Positions 11,700-40,694 of a DNA stretch of 64,000 bases are shown one piece after another; positions within the stretch are counted from its first letter, which is position 1, and every line of letters starts with the position of its first letter. A model generated the notes under the pieces. It was not told the DNA's origin. It saw only the letters and a program-made list of their open reading frames with translations, and ran no database searches. The position numbers and the translations under genes are program-made. Source of the stretch: Escarpia spicata (lineage: Eukaryota > Annelida > Polychaeta > Sabellida > Siboglinidae); assembly GCA_963995525.1 (NCBI GenBank), contig OZ023206.1, forward strand, positions 21,960,631-22,024,630, written 5' to 3'.

Positions 11700-12072
11700 T
11701 TACTTAGTACACTCGAATCCCGCTGGGTCATAGGTGCGCTGCATTGCTGAATGTTTCACCAATCGACGCCAGTCTTCGCGGTTGTGTGCTAATGTCTGAG
11801 TTTCTGCGAAGGTCTTCCCAGTCCATTCTGCAATGCTGTCTGACCTTCTTTTCCTCTGTCTTCTCTGTCTTCTTTTCCCCGGCACTGTTCCTTGTAGTAT
11901 TGTTTTTGTGAGCCCGCTTGATCGCGTTACATGACCATACCATTTCAGCTACCTCTTTTTACTGTGGTCAGCAGGTCTTCGTAACATCCCACATGTTGTG
12001 TGATGATTTTTCTGATTTTATCGTTGGAGATGTGGTCAGTGTAGAAAATACCGAGGATTCTTAGGTAAAATT

Positions 12073-12756
12073 TCATTTCATTTCCATTACAGCAATTCTT
12101 CTTTGCAGTTTCGCTGTGATGGTCCATGATCTGTATGCATAAAGAAAGATGGAAGGGACCAGTGTACGTACTAGTTTGGATTTCAGTGCGATGTTCTTGT
12201 CTCTCCAAACTGGTTTCAATTGCGCTAGTGCTGATAATATTTGCGCAGACCTTGCAAGGATTTCGTTCCTGGAACCTTCGTCATTGATGATAGCTCCGAG
12301 GTACTTGAACTGACTTACTGTTTCCAGTTCGCGTCCATCAGCAGTTATTCGGGACCTCATTGCATTTTTGCTGTTTATCATTAGCTTGTTATTTTGTGTA
12401 CAAATTTCGATTCCATATATGGCTGATGTTTTGTCCAGTCGGTTCACAAGGTTAGCTAGTTCCACTTCTCTTTCAGCCAACCCGTCGATGTCATCAGCGA
12501 ACCGTAGGTTGGCGATGATACGTCCTCCAAAGTTGACTGTGCCAGTGTGATCATCCAGGGCATCTGTCAGTATTCGTTCCAGGAATATGTTGAATAATGT
12601 AGGTGACAAGAGGCATCCTTCATGGACTTCGACTGATGTGTGGAACCATTTACCTACAGCGCCTTGCACCAGTACTGCGCTGATTGCTTTAGCGTATAGC
12701 TGCTCAATGGTGTGTATTAGTTTTTGTCCAATATTTAGTTCTTCATTGTCGCCCAT
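12073..12756 (-). pseudogene. LINE RT C-terminal half, left copy
   Basis: Open for 227 codons: GQKLIHTIEQLYAKA, VEVHEGCLLSPTLFNIFLER, FADDIDGLAEREVEL, KYLGAIINDEGSRNE, KLVRTLVPSIFLYAY. It is the best-preserved part of the element. It is still separated by frameshifts from the N-terminal RT at 12735-13557. Confidence 0.85.
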
Positions 12757-13557
12757 ATTGCGGCATGCGACACCCTGTCAAATGCCTTCTGTAAATCAAC
12801 GAAGACATGGAATAGTTCTTGTTGATGTTGCAGGTATTTCTCACCCACAACACAAATATTGAATATTTGTTCTGCGGTGCTTCTTCCACTGCGAAAGTCC
12901 GCCTGTTCTTCGGCGATGATTCCTTCAACTTGTAGTTTCAATCTGTTTATGATGACTCTCAACATAACTTTGCTCACTTGGCAAATGAGGCTGATGGTTC
13001 GGTAGTTTTGACATTGTTGTAGGTTGCCTTTCTTGGGAAGAGTAATTATTACTGATTGGCCACTCTCCAGACTGCCAGATTTTGTTGCAGAGGTTGGTGA
13101 GGATATCTATCACCGTTTCTCCTCCGTTCGTTATCAGTTCTGCTGGGATGTTGTCAAATCCAGCAGCTTTTCCCTTCTTCAATGATCTTACAGCTATCTC
13201 CAATTCACGTAAAATTGGAAAGTCGTCCTCATCTGATGATTCTTGGCTGACTAGAACATTTAGATCTCCGTTGGTCTGGAAGTTGTATAACTCCAACAGT
13301 ATTCCGTCCATCTGTAGATAATGTTTTTTTCTTCGGTGTATTTTTCTTTCACTTCTTCGTTTTGAATTGTGTAGACTTTCTCCTGTCTTAGCTTTTTTCA
13401 GTTCTCTCAAGACTTGGCATGCTCTTTTGCTGTTGTTGTTGGTGAGGCAGTCTTCAATTTCTGTGCACCGTTCTTCAATCCATTTTTCGTTGGCTTTTTT
13501 CATTCCCTTTCTGATGTTCTTGTTGATCTCATTATACTTTGATGCTCCTTCTTCCAT
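12735..13557 (-). pseudogene. LINE linker and RT N-terminal half, left copy
   Basis: Two overlapping frames: 13557-12925 with the charged linker and KKGKAAGFDNIPAELI, and 12977-12735 with the continuation through QADFRSGRSTAEQIFN and VDLQKAFDRVSHAA. The 14-bp loss at about 13057 (present at 56780-56794 in the right copy) causes the shift. Confidence 0.8.
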
Positions 13558-14199
13558 ATACTTGTCTTTTTTTCAAATCTCTCCTAGTGTCACACATTTC
13601 CAGCGGTGGTTTCGGCGGTGTTTCCCTAAAATGTATCTTCCTGATTCTGTCATCACTGCATTAAAGTTGGTAGTCATCGCTTCTAGATCTTATTCAAGCG
13701 TGAGCAGTGGTGCAAACTTCCCTCCAATTATTGCTTGCAATGATTTGGTTTGGCCCTGTTGATTCCAGATCTGATATGAACCGATTTTGCACCAGGGTGT
13801 AGTCAATCTGATTGCAATCTCTTCGTGCATGCTATGTCCATCTTCGGGATGCTTTATGTCATCCAAATATGTTTGCAAGCACCATTTTGTTGTAGTTGGC
13901 AAACTCCAGTAGGCGCAACCCCCTCTCGTTAGTTGTAGCATTACAGAAAGGACCACAGGAATCTTTCCACTGTGCACCGTTTTGGCACTCTTTCACCCCG
14001 GACATTCAGAATGTCGTTCTTGTCTACCCCGTCGACGATGTCCTGGAGTTGATTGTAGAATTCTTCCACTTGCTCCTCATCATAAACTGATGTTGGCGCA
14101 TAGACTTGTAAAACCGTGATGTTGAAAGGGGTTGCTCTACGGCGGATGGTTATGAACCTGCTGGATATTGGGTTGCACCATAGTACCGAGTTCATTATG

Positions 14200-14989
14200 T
14201 TATTTGAAAGAAAAGATAAACTAACATAATAGACTAACACAATACTGTTCATATTGCAAATACATTTTATTTTTAAAATAGTTAAAAACTGTCGTTAATA
14301 ATAAGACAAATAAGAAAAGAAGAAAAAAAAGAATAATAATTGCATAAACAGAATATTAAAAAAATATATATATTTTATTTATTGGATTCTGCCATGTCGA
14401 AAACATAAGAATCAATCTTTTAATCATAAATCTGCCTCGCTTAGAACCATAGTTGTGAGCAATAATATGATTTTGGCAGCTATTTTGTTATTCAATGTTC
14501 TAGGGATATTCCCGGGCTAGGATTTTGTAGGACTTTTTTGGTGGCTAAAGACACCATTCTGGGATAGAAACAGCAACGATACCTTTTGTTGCAATTAGTT
14601 TGAGATAAAATCGTATCTTTGGTAGACTCATACCAACTCGGTCGTACTGATATTAAAGCTTGTTTTGAAACTGGACGTTTTGTTTACTATTTGGCATGCT
14701 CCTGGGTCATACCTTACAAATTGCAAACATTGTTACGAACATACCAAATGCAAAATGGCGGGCAGTATATCTTCAACATAGTAAGGATGATCTTGAGAAC
14801 ATTATGCACCCACCAGCAATGCTTCACTCATTGAAGACATTGTAATATCAGTGGCAGGAGTCTGCGCATTACTCAACAAACTCATCCTTTAGAAAGCCCC
14901 CGATCTAGATGGATAGGATATTAAATAATAAAACCTAGATATGCTACCTTGATTAAGAACATAAATGCCATATGATATACGACAGCGAA
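14200..14989. other. Non-coding spacer of the duplicated unit
   Basis: AT-rich, closely matched by 57940-58725. I see no gene. The 71-codon frame at 14619 starts differently in the right copy and has no recognisable content. Confidence 0.4.
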
Positions 14990-15359
14990 CAATACAACAA
15001 TGTTTTCAAGAAGTGACAACCTTTAGGTATGTACACATTTTAATAACAACTATACGTGACAACACCATATACAAACTGCTACGAGTGAGAATCGCCGAGA
15101 AGAACATTTCAGCAGCATCAGAAACAACAAAAGCGAAATACAAACTTTGGTAATCGAGGCGTACGTCAGAAAACTACGATTAGTTTAAACACAATAGTTT
15201 ATTTTAAGATTCTAGGTGAAATCTAAGACAAGAGCAGTGCATATGTGCGAGATCGTTAATGCAGTTGATTACACCTGGGCAGTTCACACATACAGTCTCT
15301 GCAATATGTATGATGGGTAGAAGATTGCAACATAAACAATATATACTTCTACGAATAAT

Positions 15360-15360
<1 letters not shown>

Positions 15361-15414
<54 letters not shown>
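15361..15414. repeat. (CA)27 microsatellite
   Basis: A perfect array, reduced to about 12 units in the right copy (59100-59124). Confidence 0.95.
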
Positions 15415-15419
<5 letters not shown>

Positions 15420-15774
15420 AACAAACAAACACACACACAGTCACACATATACATACGCCAATTTGTCTAGCATAGTATCGACAAACAGTATCCTTTACAC
15501 TCAATTAAGTTGATGTCAAAGTAAAAAATACAGTTTCTTCGTACATTTCCCTTCCAATTTGCAACACTACCAATATGTTTTGCAGCAACGAAGACGTAAT
15601 GTTGCTTGATAATATCTATTTAGCTGATGCAAGTATGTGTTGGTTAAAACGCGTGTTCAGTTGACTCCAAATGTTCAAGCTTTATTTTGGCGAGCGTCAG
15701 TAAACACTGACATTTGTTTCTAATCTCATGTAACATTTTCCTCTAGATTCCGTCACCTTGTTTACATTAATTTA

Positions 15775-15935
15775 TATTTTCTAGTTGGAAGTATCAGTTT
15801 GTTTGCCGCCAATTCTATCACATCCTTCGTCACATATCACTGCTTTATTTAGATGAATATCAGATCTCGCCGTTATCAGCTTTCGACGCGTACTCTTTGC
15901 CTATAACACGCATGCGCAATAATTGTAGCATTATC
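15775..15935 (-). pseudogene. Deleted relic of DEG/ENaC exon 10
   Basis: Both flanks match exon 10 of sub-repeat B (tatcagtttgtttgccgc, cgtactc, ataacacgcatgcgcaata), but the DIGG-to-TM2 coding core is missing, leaving the tail and acceptor regions fused. Confidence 0.75.
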
Positions 15936-16089
15936 CGGTGTGAGGTTATACACTAACGGTGCATGTATTGATTTGTTGGCGTTATATATATGTGTTTGGG
16001 TGTGTGTGTGTGTGTATGTGTTTGTGTGTGTGTGTGTATGTGTGTGTTTGTGTGTGAATTTGTATGTGATTGTGTATATATTATGTATA

Positions 16090-17742
16090 TGTCACGAGAC
16101 GAGCACGAGCGGTTCACAGGTCTTTATTGCAGGGAATAAGACCCTGTAACAATAACAGGTCACAGTAAGCATACGTACAACAAAACACACAATAATCATT
16201 ACAGCAAGACAACACTCCAGATGACAATATCCTCAGGATATCTCCCGAACCAAATTACATTCTTCACTTTCATTATTCTATAAAAATATTACACAACCAA
16301 AACATAAACCTTACTGCCACGAACCCATTGCAATACCACCTTATTATTCTATAATAATAGCCACAACCGGTTATTACAATTTCATATCATCCCATGCCAC
16401 GACATTTATATAATGGTTAAAAGCGGCATATACATGAATACTCTCCTTCGTCAGACAATTTAAATACAAGGACCAATATCCTCGTTATAATATATGTATG
16501 ACCATAGCATCAAGACAAGGACATATCCACACACTCCAGGTATACTCAATATATACAAAAATCAATTACAATATATACCTGTCCACAGTCAAGTTGTCAA
16601 GATTAACACCGACGTCCCAAGGAAACGAAGAAGCTATCTACAGGATAAACGCAGGTGTTAACATCACTCATAAGTGTAGCACGATACAGAAGTATGGCAA
16701 TAGTATTAATGCAATAGTAATATATGGTAATGAAACGTTCAGTAATGTTCACCCATGGCTTGGGGCATTACTTTAGTACTAGCAGAATATAAACAGTACA
16801 TATTAAAACAATCAAATGTCTTAGTCTGCTGGCAACCGCACTGTTGCAACTAGACAATTATTTTAACCTATCACTGTACATTCATAACCACTAGCATCCA
16901 CCTCAAAAGACTATATCTGGCCACGTAATCAGGGCCTTTAAGTTAACCACATCAGGCACATGGCATGACCTCATTACCCATCTGCAACACCACAAGCTAA
17001 ACTATCCATTACGCTAATTAGTTACACCAATTGCAATTTCACACTGTATGGCCTGCACCCGCACATTTACATAGCCACCAAGATAAAACTGGCCTTGAGG
17101 ATGTTCGCTGGGGACTTACATAGCAGAGGAAGGACTAGACTGAATTTGATTTGCCATCACGAGGCCAAAACTAAGTTAATAACGGATGGTTATGCAAATC
17201 ACTAGTCATACAATGTAACGATAATTGTTACTGCACCATTGTAAGCACATTAAGTGAAATACCGGTACTCACAGTGAAGATTCGAATATATACATATATA
17301 TCAGCAGAAACGGCACGGATATGATACAAAACACGTCCGTTCTCAAGCTCGCATGGCTCTCCTCTCCTCCAGACTTCCCCGCGAAACTACCCGTTCAAAT
17401 TAGTCACCGCTCAGCCATCCAGTATCAATACGCCTAGATTGCAACATAATTATTCCCTTTAATTTAAAGAACTGAATCTAACCCCAAAAGCATTTCAAAG
17501 AGCTCAACTATAAATCTGACTACACATATAAAAATACTTTAGAAGAAAAGGACTAGACAATATAAAAGGAGGGATTACATTGACTTATCGTAGTGTTACT
17601 TTGCAATTCAGTGTGGCCAACTGCCGGGACGCCTATCGGCAGGCTTGGACATTTAATGGAAAACTTGCACACACACCAGGTGGCGTCACTAGAAACATAG
17701 CAATTAGATGTTTACAAAATATATCATGGCCTGTCCATGACA
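16090..17742. mobile_element. Possible long solo LTR inserted in sub-repeat A
   Basis: Sequence present only in A. It starts tgtcacgagacg and ends ctgtccatgaca, giving TGTCA...TGACA ends, flanked by (TA)-rich DNA on both sides so no target duplication can be proved. There is no coding content apart from short frames. It could also be another insertion type. Confidence 0.4.
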
Positions 17743-17756
17743 TATATATATATGTG

Positions 17757-17807
<51 letters not shown>

Positions 17808-17828
17808 CATTATATATATATATATATC
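17743..17828. repeat. (TA)n array
   Basis: tatata repeats with gtgtata and catata interruptions. The short frames of Ile-Tyr repeats here are not genes. Confidence 0.9.
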
Positions 17829-18390
17829 GGTGAAAATGTAGTTATTACATCCATCCTTTGTAAAACACGGGGGTAAGGGAAACTTGTTTATTCACCAATT
17901 AGGTTTCTATGCTAAGATAAGTCAAAATCGGATATATGTGAATATCGGAACAAATCTCTGAAACTATACAAAACAGAAGTGATAAGTGATATCAATTGCT
18001 GCACGTACCTATAGAGTTTAAAGTGAGGCAATATATGCGATGTAAACTAGTATTTATAAGACATCTCTCATCAAATTGCGACATATAAATTTTATATATA
18101 TATATATAATGTATAGTGAATAATCAATATTATTCAAGCTTATCTTACATATGTAAAACTATATATAGATATATACATATATGTATGTATATATATATAT
18201 ATATATATAATTAGCTGAATTTTCGCGGCGTTCTACCGCGAGAAAATGCACATATTTATATTGTTTCCTTGCAAGACAAAACAGCGCCGACTTAAAGAAT
18301 TATAAACAAATTACAAGGTATAACTAACACAATATAGGTAGCAATGTGTTAGGTTTCAGTTTTCCCCGTAATAACACAAAAGGGCCTTAC

Positions 18391-18451
18391 TTAGTATGTT
18401 AATGAGAAGATAGGCCTTCTGCTGTTCGCGTTGCTCGATTCGCAGGTCTCG
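18391..18451 (-). pseudogene. 5'-truncated relic of DEG/ENaC exon 9
   Basis: Identical in its 3' half to exon 9 (RDLRIEQREQQKAYLLI, donor CTAA|GTAAGG), but the acceptor and the VELNIYM half are replaced by unrelated sequence. It belongs to the older sub-repeat A. Confidence 0.8.
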
Positions 18452-19678
18452 TATAAAAGTTGCTTTGCAGGTGTCTTCCGCTAGCAATCTATTTAGGTTG
18501 AACACTATAATTGCTGAACATTCTTTATGAGAGTTTATTTTAGGCAAACGATTTAATTTTTCGTCCTAACATGTTACCTCATACGTGACGTGTACTTAAG
18601 AAATTGGTGTGCTACGCTAACGAAAGACTTTACAACTACAAGGTAAAAAGACATATCGGATATTGCAAAAAGAAATATTTTGCATTAACAGTATGATTGA
18701 GAAAAATATGCAATTGATTGTAGGATTGCTATTTAACAAGTACAAGAAGAACAGGACAGCATAATTACTTGGGGCACGCGTCGTTTGTTCCAGATAACCA
18801 AAACAGTATATCATATTGGCGTCAATTTGGCGACCGGTAATTTTGAAAAAGTGTATGTATCAATTGCTAAATACGACAGCCCGGTCAACCACTTTGCTAC
18901 TAATAATAAACAGTATTATGATGTAGTTACAACTTTTAAATATGTACACATGTTAACAACAATAATACGTGACAACACAATATACAAATTGCTAAAGGTG
19001 AGAATCGACGAGAAGAGCATTTCAGCAGCATCAGAAATAACCAAACGCGAAATACAAACTTTGGTAATCGAGGTGTAAGTCAGAAAAATACATTTGGTTA
19101 AACGCTCTACTTTGTATTATGATTCATGGGTAAATCTAAAACAAGACCAGTGCATATGTGCGAGACCGTAAATGCAGCTTTACAATTACACCTTTTGCTC
19201 CATTTTAGTGAAACATGTGCAGTTCGCACATACAGTCTCTGCAATAAGTAAGATGAGAAGAAGATTGCAACATCAACAATATATACTTCTACGAATAATC
19301 AAACACACACACACGCATGTACACGCACGCACGCACGCACGCACGCGCGCGCGTGAGCCCTTATCTGTAACATTGTATCGACAAACGGTATACGTTATAC
19401 TCAATTAAGTTGATATCAAAGGAATATATCAGTTTCTTCGTACATTTCCCTTCCAGTTTGCAGCATTACGAATATGTTTGGCAGCAACGAAGACGTAATG
19501 TCGTTTCACAATAGTTATTTAGCTGATGCAAATATATGTTGGTTAAATCGCGTGTTGAGTTAACTCCAAATGTTCAAACTTGATATTGGCGAGCGTCAGT
19601 AAATAATGACATTTGTTTCTTATATCATGTAGTATTTTCCGCTAGATTGCGATAGCTTTTTATACTAATTGATCCCTT

Positions 19679-36242
<16,564 letters not shown>

Positions 36243-36310
36243 GTCGTAAAACTAAACTGTATTCGCTGCAAAACTGCGGCAACTGTGCGTCAAATGCGAA
36301 CCGGACGCAC

Positions 36311-36318
36311 ATTTTATA
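36311..36318 (-). promoter_or_regulatory. TATA-like box upstream of the channel start codon
   Basis: The minus strand reads CGGCTATAAAATG about 70 bp before the ATG. That spacing would put initiation about 30 bp downstream with a 5' UTR of some 40 nt. The two upstream relics of this region (37104-37250, 37831-37985) lack the roughly 20 bp that contain this box. Confidence 0.45.
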
Positions 36319-36362
36319 GCCGTCGACGCTAATTAAATGGCACCTTGCATCCATTATATATG

Positions 36363-37103
36363 AACTATTTTGTAGTAAATGGGTTTAATGTGTTCACTCG
36401 GTGCAAATAAACAACTAGCCAAGTGCAAGCTAAACGTGCAAACCAATTAATCAGCCTGAACCACACCATTATGTGCCGTTATTATTAAATGTGTACTTAA
36501 ATATGGGACATTTTCTAAACTGAGATTTTGCAAAGCATTTTGCTTACCAGTATGCAGAAAAGCATTGACAAGTATATTATTCACCAGACGCAGCAGAGAT
36601 GAAATTATGGGTCAATAGTCAATTAATACACATAACATGACAACAAATAAACCTATGATTATAAAAAAAACTGTATTTATACAAAATCAATGCTGATGTC
36701 CCGTTGAAGGGTGTTTACAAAATTCTGTAAAAGATTACAAAAACTAAATCTTACATTATTGGTATTTCATAAAATTTACGTTTATTAAAATTACGGAAAA
36801 AAAATAAAGCAATTATTATTAAAGTGTTAAAAACCTAAACAAACTGTATACAATAAGCTCCCAATACTGACTAAATTATACAAGATATATTTATTGCCTA
36901 CTAAAATCACTTGCTAAGTGTAATGAAACCAATAACTCATTAAAAATTGAATGTATAAATAATACAAATGTTATATTACGTCTAACTATAAAACCATTAT
37001 TAGTTCGAGAAAAGAAATATCTTCAGTAGTTTCCTTAACTACCTAATGTTCTCATTTGCACGCAATTCTAGTGGCAGAGAGTTACACAGTGTCTAGCCAC
37101 AAT
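36363..37103 (-). repeat. LINE 3'-end copy in the promoter repeat, unit 1
   Basis: Includes 36363-36545, matched by 38041-38220, and the LINE 3' UTR from cagtatgcagaaaagcatt (36548) to aattctagtggcagagagtt (37063-37082). Orientation is minus. It is joined to the exon-1 relic at 37104. Confidence 0.7.
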
Positions 37104-37254
37104 GTAGAGCCTGGATCCCGGACTGTCTCTTCTGCGTCAGTGATAGACAAAGCCATGTCGTCAAACTAAACAATATTCGCTGCAAAACTGCGGGCAATTG
37201 TGCGACAAATGCCGTCGTGGTTATTAAATGGCGACATGCGTCAATTATAGATTT
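37104..37254 (-). pseudogene. Exon-1/promoter relic, unit 2
   Basis: The minus strand keeps the ATG and reads MALSITDAEETVRDPGPT, parallel to MALYSINPEEKTRDPGPT of the real exon 1. It then runs into LINE-derived sequence (LWLDTV). The TATA-containing 20 bp are missing. Confidence 0.7.
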
Positions 37255-37830
37255 TGCAAAGCATTTTGAATACCAGTATGCAGAAAAGCATCGGCAAGTA
37301 TATTATTCACCAGACGGAGCAGAGATGACATTATGGGTCAATAGTCAGTTAATTCACATAACATGACAACAAATAAACCTATGATTAAAACCAAAAAAAC
37401 TGAATTTATACATAGTCAACGCTGATGTCCCGTTGAAGGGTGTTTAAAAAATACTGTAAAAGATGACAAAAACTAAATCTTACATTATTGGTATTTCATA
37501 AAATTTACGTTTGGTAAAATTACGGAAAAAATAAAGCAATTATTATTAAAGTGTTAAAAACCTAAACAGACTGAATAAAATAAGCTACCAATACTGACTA
37601 AATTATACAAGATATATTGATTACCTACTAAAATCACTTGCTAAGTGTAATGAAACCAATAACTCATTAAAAATTGAATGTATAAATAATACAAATGTTA
37701 GATTACGTCTAACTATAAAACCATTATTAGTTCGAGAAAAGAAATTTTTCAGTAGTTTCCTTAACTACCTAATGTTCTCATTTGCACACAATTCTAGTGG
37801 CAGAGAGTTCCACAGTGTCTAGCCACAATG
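37255..37830 (-). repeat. LINE 3'-end copy, unit 2
   Basis: About 97 per cent or better match by eye to 36530-37100 at an offset of 726 bp. It lacks the 183-bp upstream part seen in units 1 and 3. Confidence 0.75.
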
Positions 37831-38207
37831 TAGGGCCTGGATCCCGGACTGTCTCTTCTGCGTCAGTGATAGACAAAGCCATGTCGTCAAAGTAAACAGT
37901 ATTCGCTGCAAAACTACGGTCAATTGTGCGACAAATGCCGTCGATGCTGATTAAATGGCGCCATGCGTCAATTATAGATTAGGTACTGTCTATTGTATTG
38001 ATCGCAATAACAGTTGTTATTTCGCGTTGTTTACCGCTTACATTGGTCTTAATGTGTTTACTCGGCCCAAATACACAATTTAGGCTTGGGAAACGAGAAT
38101 GAAATAAACGTGCAAGCCAACTCATCAGCCTGAATCACACCATGCTGTGGTGTTACTATTAAATATGAAAGCGAATGTCGGACATTTTTTAAACTGTGAT
38201 ATTGTGC
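37831..38207 (-). pseudogene. Exon-1/promoter relic, unit 3
   Basis: The same MALSITDAEETVRDPGPT reading as unit 2, with a longer 5' flank (37971-38207) that parallels 36360-36545 beside the real exon 1. No TATA box. Confidence 0.7.
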
Positions 38208-38860
38208 AAACATTGTGTATACCAGTATGAATAAAAAGCATCAGTTAGTATATTCTTCAACAGACGCAGCAGAGATGAAATTATGGGTGAGTAAACATTA
38301 AATACAGTTAACATGTCCAACAATAAAACTATGATTATAATAATAAAACTATATTAATACACAATAAAATCCGGTGCTAATGTCCCGTTCAAGGGGATTT
38401 ACAAAATACAATAAAAGTTCACATAACTAAATCTACGTTTTTGATATGTAATAAAAATTATGTGTGGTAAAATTACGGATAAATTGAAATGATAAAGCAA
38501 TGATTATTAAAGTGTTAAAAAGCTAAACAGACTAAATAAAAAAGCTACAAATACTGACTAAATTATACAAAATATATTAAGTATATATTAAAATCACTTG
38601 CTAAGTGACATTAAACCAATAACTTATTAAAACTGTATCTATAAATAATACAAATGTTAGATTACGTCTAACTATATCAGTTCTAGAAAATAAATGTTTT
38701 CAGTGGTTTCCTTAACTCCCTGATGTTCTCGTTTGCACACAATTCTAGTGGCAGAGAGTTCCACAAAATCGGCCCAGCACAAGCAAACACCGGCGACCAT
38801 AATGTTCTAAGTTCACACGTGGACGTCATGGACTAGGAGGAGGCCGAGTTTATGGACAGG
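38208..38860 (-). mobile_element. LINE 3' end with C-terminal coding, unit 3
   Basis: The most complete of the three tails. The minus strand reads GPILWNSLPLELCANENIRE then LKTFIF, the typical C-terminal end of CR1/Jockey-group LINE RT proteins, followed by the 3' UTR that is repeated in units 1 and 2. It shows that the repeated tails are LINE-derived. Confidence 0.7.
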
Positions 38861-39563
38861 TGTCGGAATGGAGAAAAATATGAATAAACGAAACGAAAAA
38901 TGTAAAATCAAACATAATTGTAATCTGCAAATAGTTTCTTTTTGACACCCAATTATTTAATAGTATTTCTACAGTCTTTCGCCAACGTAGCAGGCCAACT
39001 TATTAAATACATGTGAGATAGTTCGTAATTCCCCTCTCTCGATTGATTGGTGTTTTGGCCGTTCTCATCCACGGCTTCTTTTATATTTCGTGTTGTTATG
39101 TAATTGTCTACTACTTCGCTCCCTCCCAGTCTATTATGTGTTTTTTTTGCGTTGTCCGCGGGGGCGGATTTGTTGGTGGCCGACATAGATCCTTGTTCTC
39201 GCTATTCGTGTGTTATTCTTATTTGTGTTGTCAACTTCCTTTCTATGTTTCTCATGTCTCGTTTTGAACAATATTCCCTTGATCCCAATATACCCAAAAT
39301 CGCAGATCTTGCATTGTGTTTGATTTACCAGTTGGCACTGTTCTTCTGGTTCCAATTTAACCTTTGGTTGTACTTCCGGGCGCCTGAGGTATGAGGACGC
39401 TTGGCTGTGGCCACCCCATATTTTGACAAATTCAGTCTTGCAATGCCTCAAAACGAAATCGTTTGCATAAAAATGATGTATCCATAAGAACGTTCAGCAA
39501 TCAAACATAATTGTATTATGGAAGTATACTGAGTGCCTCCCCCTGCGGTAACTTTCCCCTTTC
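38861..39563. other. Spacer, no supported gene
   Basis: Minus-strand frame 38953-39186 has an EAVDENGQNTNQ stretch vaguely like the channel tail RPSIDENGENK, but no TM2. The plus-strand frame at 39104 is hydrophobic without homology. Confidence 0.3.
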
Positions 39564-39670
39564 CTAAGTGAGAAATTGTACGAAGGCGTGACATTTCCGA
39601 GACCGTCGAAAAACGCCTCCCAAACGAGGCTACAATGTTTCTGTCTCTCATTCGAGACATCCTCGTTGTC
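39564..39670 (-). pseudogene. Relic of a DEG/ENaC exon 1
   Basis: The minus strand reads SNERQKHCSLVWEAF then FDGLGNVTPSYNF, aligning with exon 1 SNQRKGHLSGAWQTF...FHGLRNVTQSNNF. Five codons (CETTT) are missing, the gating His of HG is Asp, and the donor position reads AG|GA. It probably derives from a further paralogue. Confidence 0.6.
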
Positions 39671-39734
39671 TTACCGGTTTCCTAGTTGTTCTCCTCTTGT
39701 TTCCTTCTCTGTCAGGGGTGATGCGTGCCCCATT

Positions 39735-40625
39735 GTGCAAAGTTTATCAGATGTTCTGCACTGGGCACATACGTCACATAAGCCGTTTTTGTTTTCCTTT
39801 TATTGAAGCATGCACCTTTCTGACAAGAAATAATCTGCAATAAATATGGAAATTTGCTCTTGCTGAATTGTTTAATTAACGCCATCTGACGGTCCCGAAA
39901 ATGATTAGCGTGATGCTATGGTTTTCCATTTACATTTCGTATTCCTTCTTATCAACTTGCATGCACAAGTTATACGTTTGGTTTGTTCCAAAAATCCATA
40001 CATTATGTAAGACGCGTATATATACACATGTCATTGCAGTCTGGATATAACATAGCATCATTAAGAAATTCGATTCCGATCCTTAATTTATGTTTGTTCT
40101 TCAGTGATCTTTCCCTGGTCTCTCCACCAACCGTCTTCATTCCCCTGCTGGAGGAAGTCACGGAATCTACACCATTGGAGTTAGACGTTTCGACACCCAA
40201 ACGCGCGGAGGACACACCTGTTGTGGTCGTCGACTCTGATTAAATACTGCGGTACATCGGTCATTTAACAGATGCTGTCCGAACGTCTTAATGACAAATA
40301 GGTCACATTTTGAGTAGGCGGTAAAGTTATATAGGTGACGTTTGCTTGACATTGCACTTGCAACAGCCTAAATATCAGCGCGTCGCGAACTTTTCGTGTT
40401 TGGCAAATTAAGTTTTGCAATGCCTGCCCCATTGTCCAAAATATAGCAATGTTCGGCAGTGGACACATATGTCACAAAGGCCGCTTTTTGATTTCCTTTT
40501 ATTGTAGCATACACCTGTCTGACCAAAAAATTACCTGCAATAAATATGGAAATTTGCTATTGCTGAATTGTTAAATTAACACGATCTGACGGTCCCGAAA
40601 ATGATTAGCATGATGCGATCATTTT
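39735..40625. repeat. Local duplicate: 39735-39925 and 40435-40625
   Basis: About 190 bp recur at a 700-bp distance (ataaatatggaaatttgct, ctgacggtcccgaaaatgat). No gene is recognised in it. The segment between holds a plus-strand exon-like stretch (see findings). Confidence 0.7.
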
Positions 40626-40694
40626 CGTTATACAGTTCGTATTACGAACTTTCAATATAAAGTTGTAGCTCTGAACGAATTTTGTTTAACCTAC

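Larger units (their letters stand above)
11700..14200 (-). mobile_element. RTE-type LINE (endonuclease-RT), left copy, broken
   Basis: Read 5' to 3' on the minus strand: endonuclease pieces (FNITVLQVYAPTSVYDEEQV, NERGLRLLEFANYN), a linker, then RT (KKGKAAGFDNIPAELI, VFVDLQKAFDRVSHAA, GCLLSPTLFN, LRFADDIDGLAE, LETVSQFKYLGA) and a C-terminal zone (SWTITAKLQRRIAVME, WTGKTFAETQ, NREDWRRLV). The FADD catalytic motif is intact, but the endonuclease is frameshifted and 5'-truncated. A 14-bp deletion at about 13057 breaks the RT. An inactive copy. Confidence 0.88.
14990..18900. repeat. Older sub-repeat A (dead copy of a channel 3' region)
   Basis: It parallels sub-repeat B (18930-21260): cagcagcatcagaaa and aaatacaaactttggtaatc at 15112/19024, an exon 10 relic, a (TG)n/(TA)n tract, gggtaagggaaacttgtt at 17869/20450 and an exon 9 relic. 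A and B are far more diverged than the two 40-kb copies, so this duplication is older. Confidence 0.75.

Noticed and set aside
38953..39186. C-terminal exon of the sister channel gene
   Set aside because: Only a short DENG-like similarity; no TM2 or DIGG sequence next to it.
39104..39394. Hydrophobic 96-codon plus-strand frame
   Set aside because: No homology, no start context and the opposite strand is equally open; not supported as a membrane protein.
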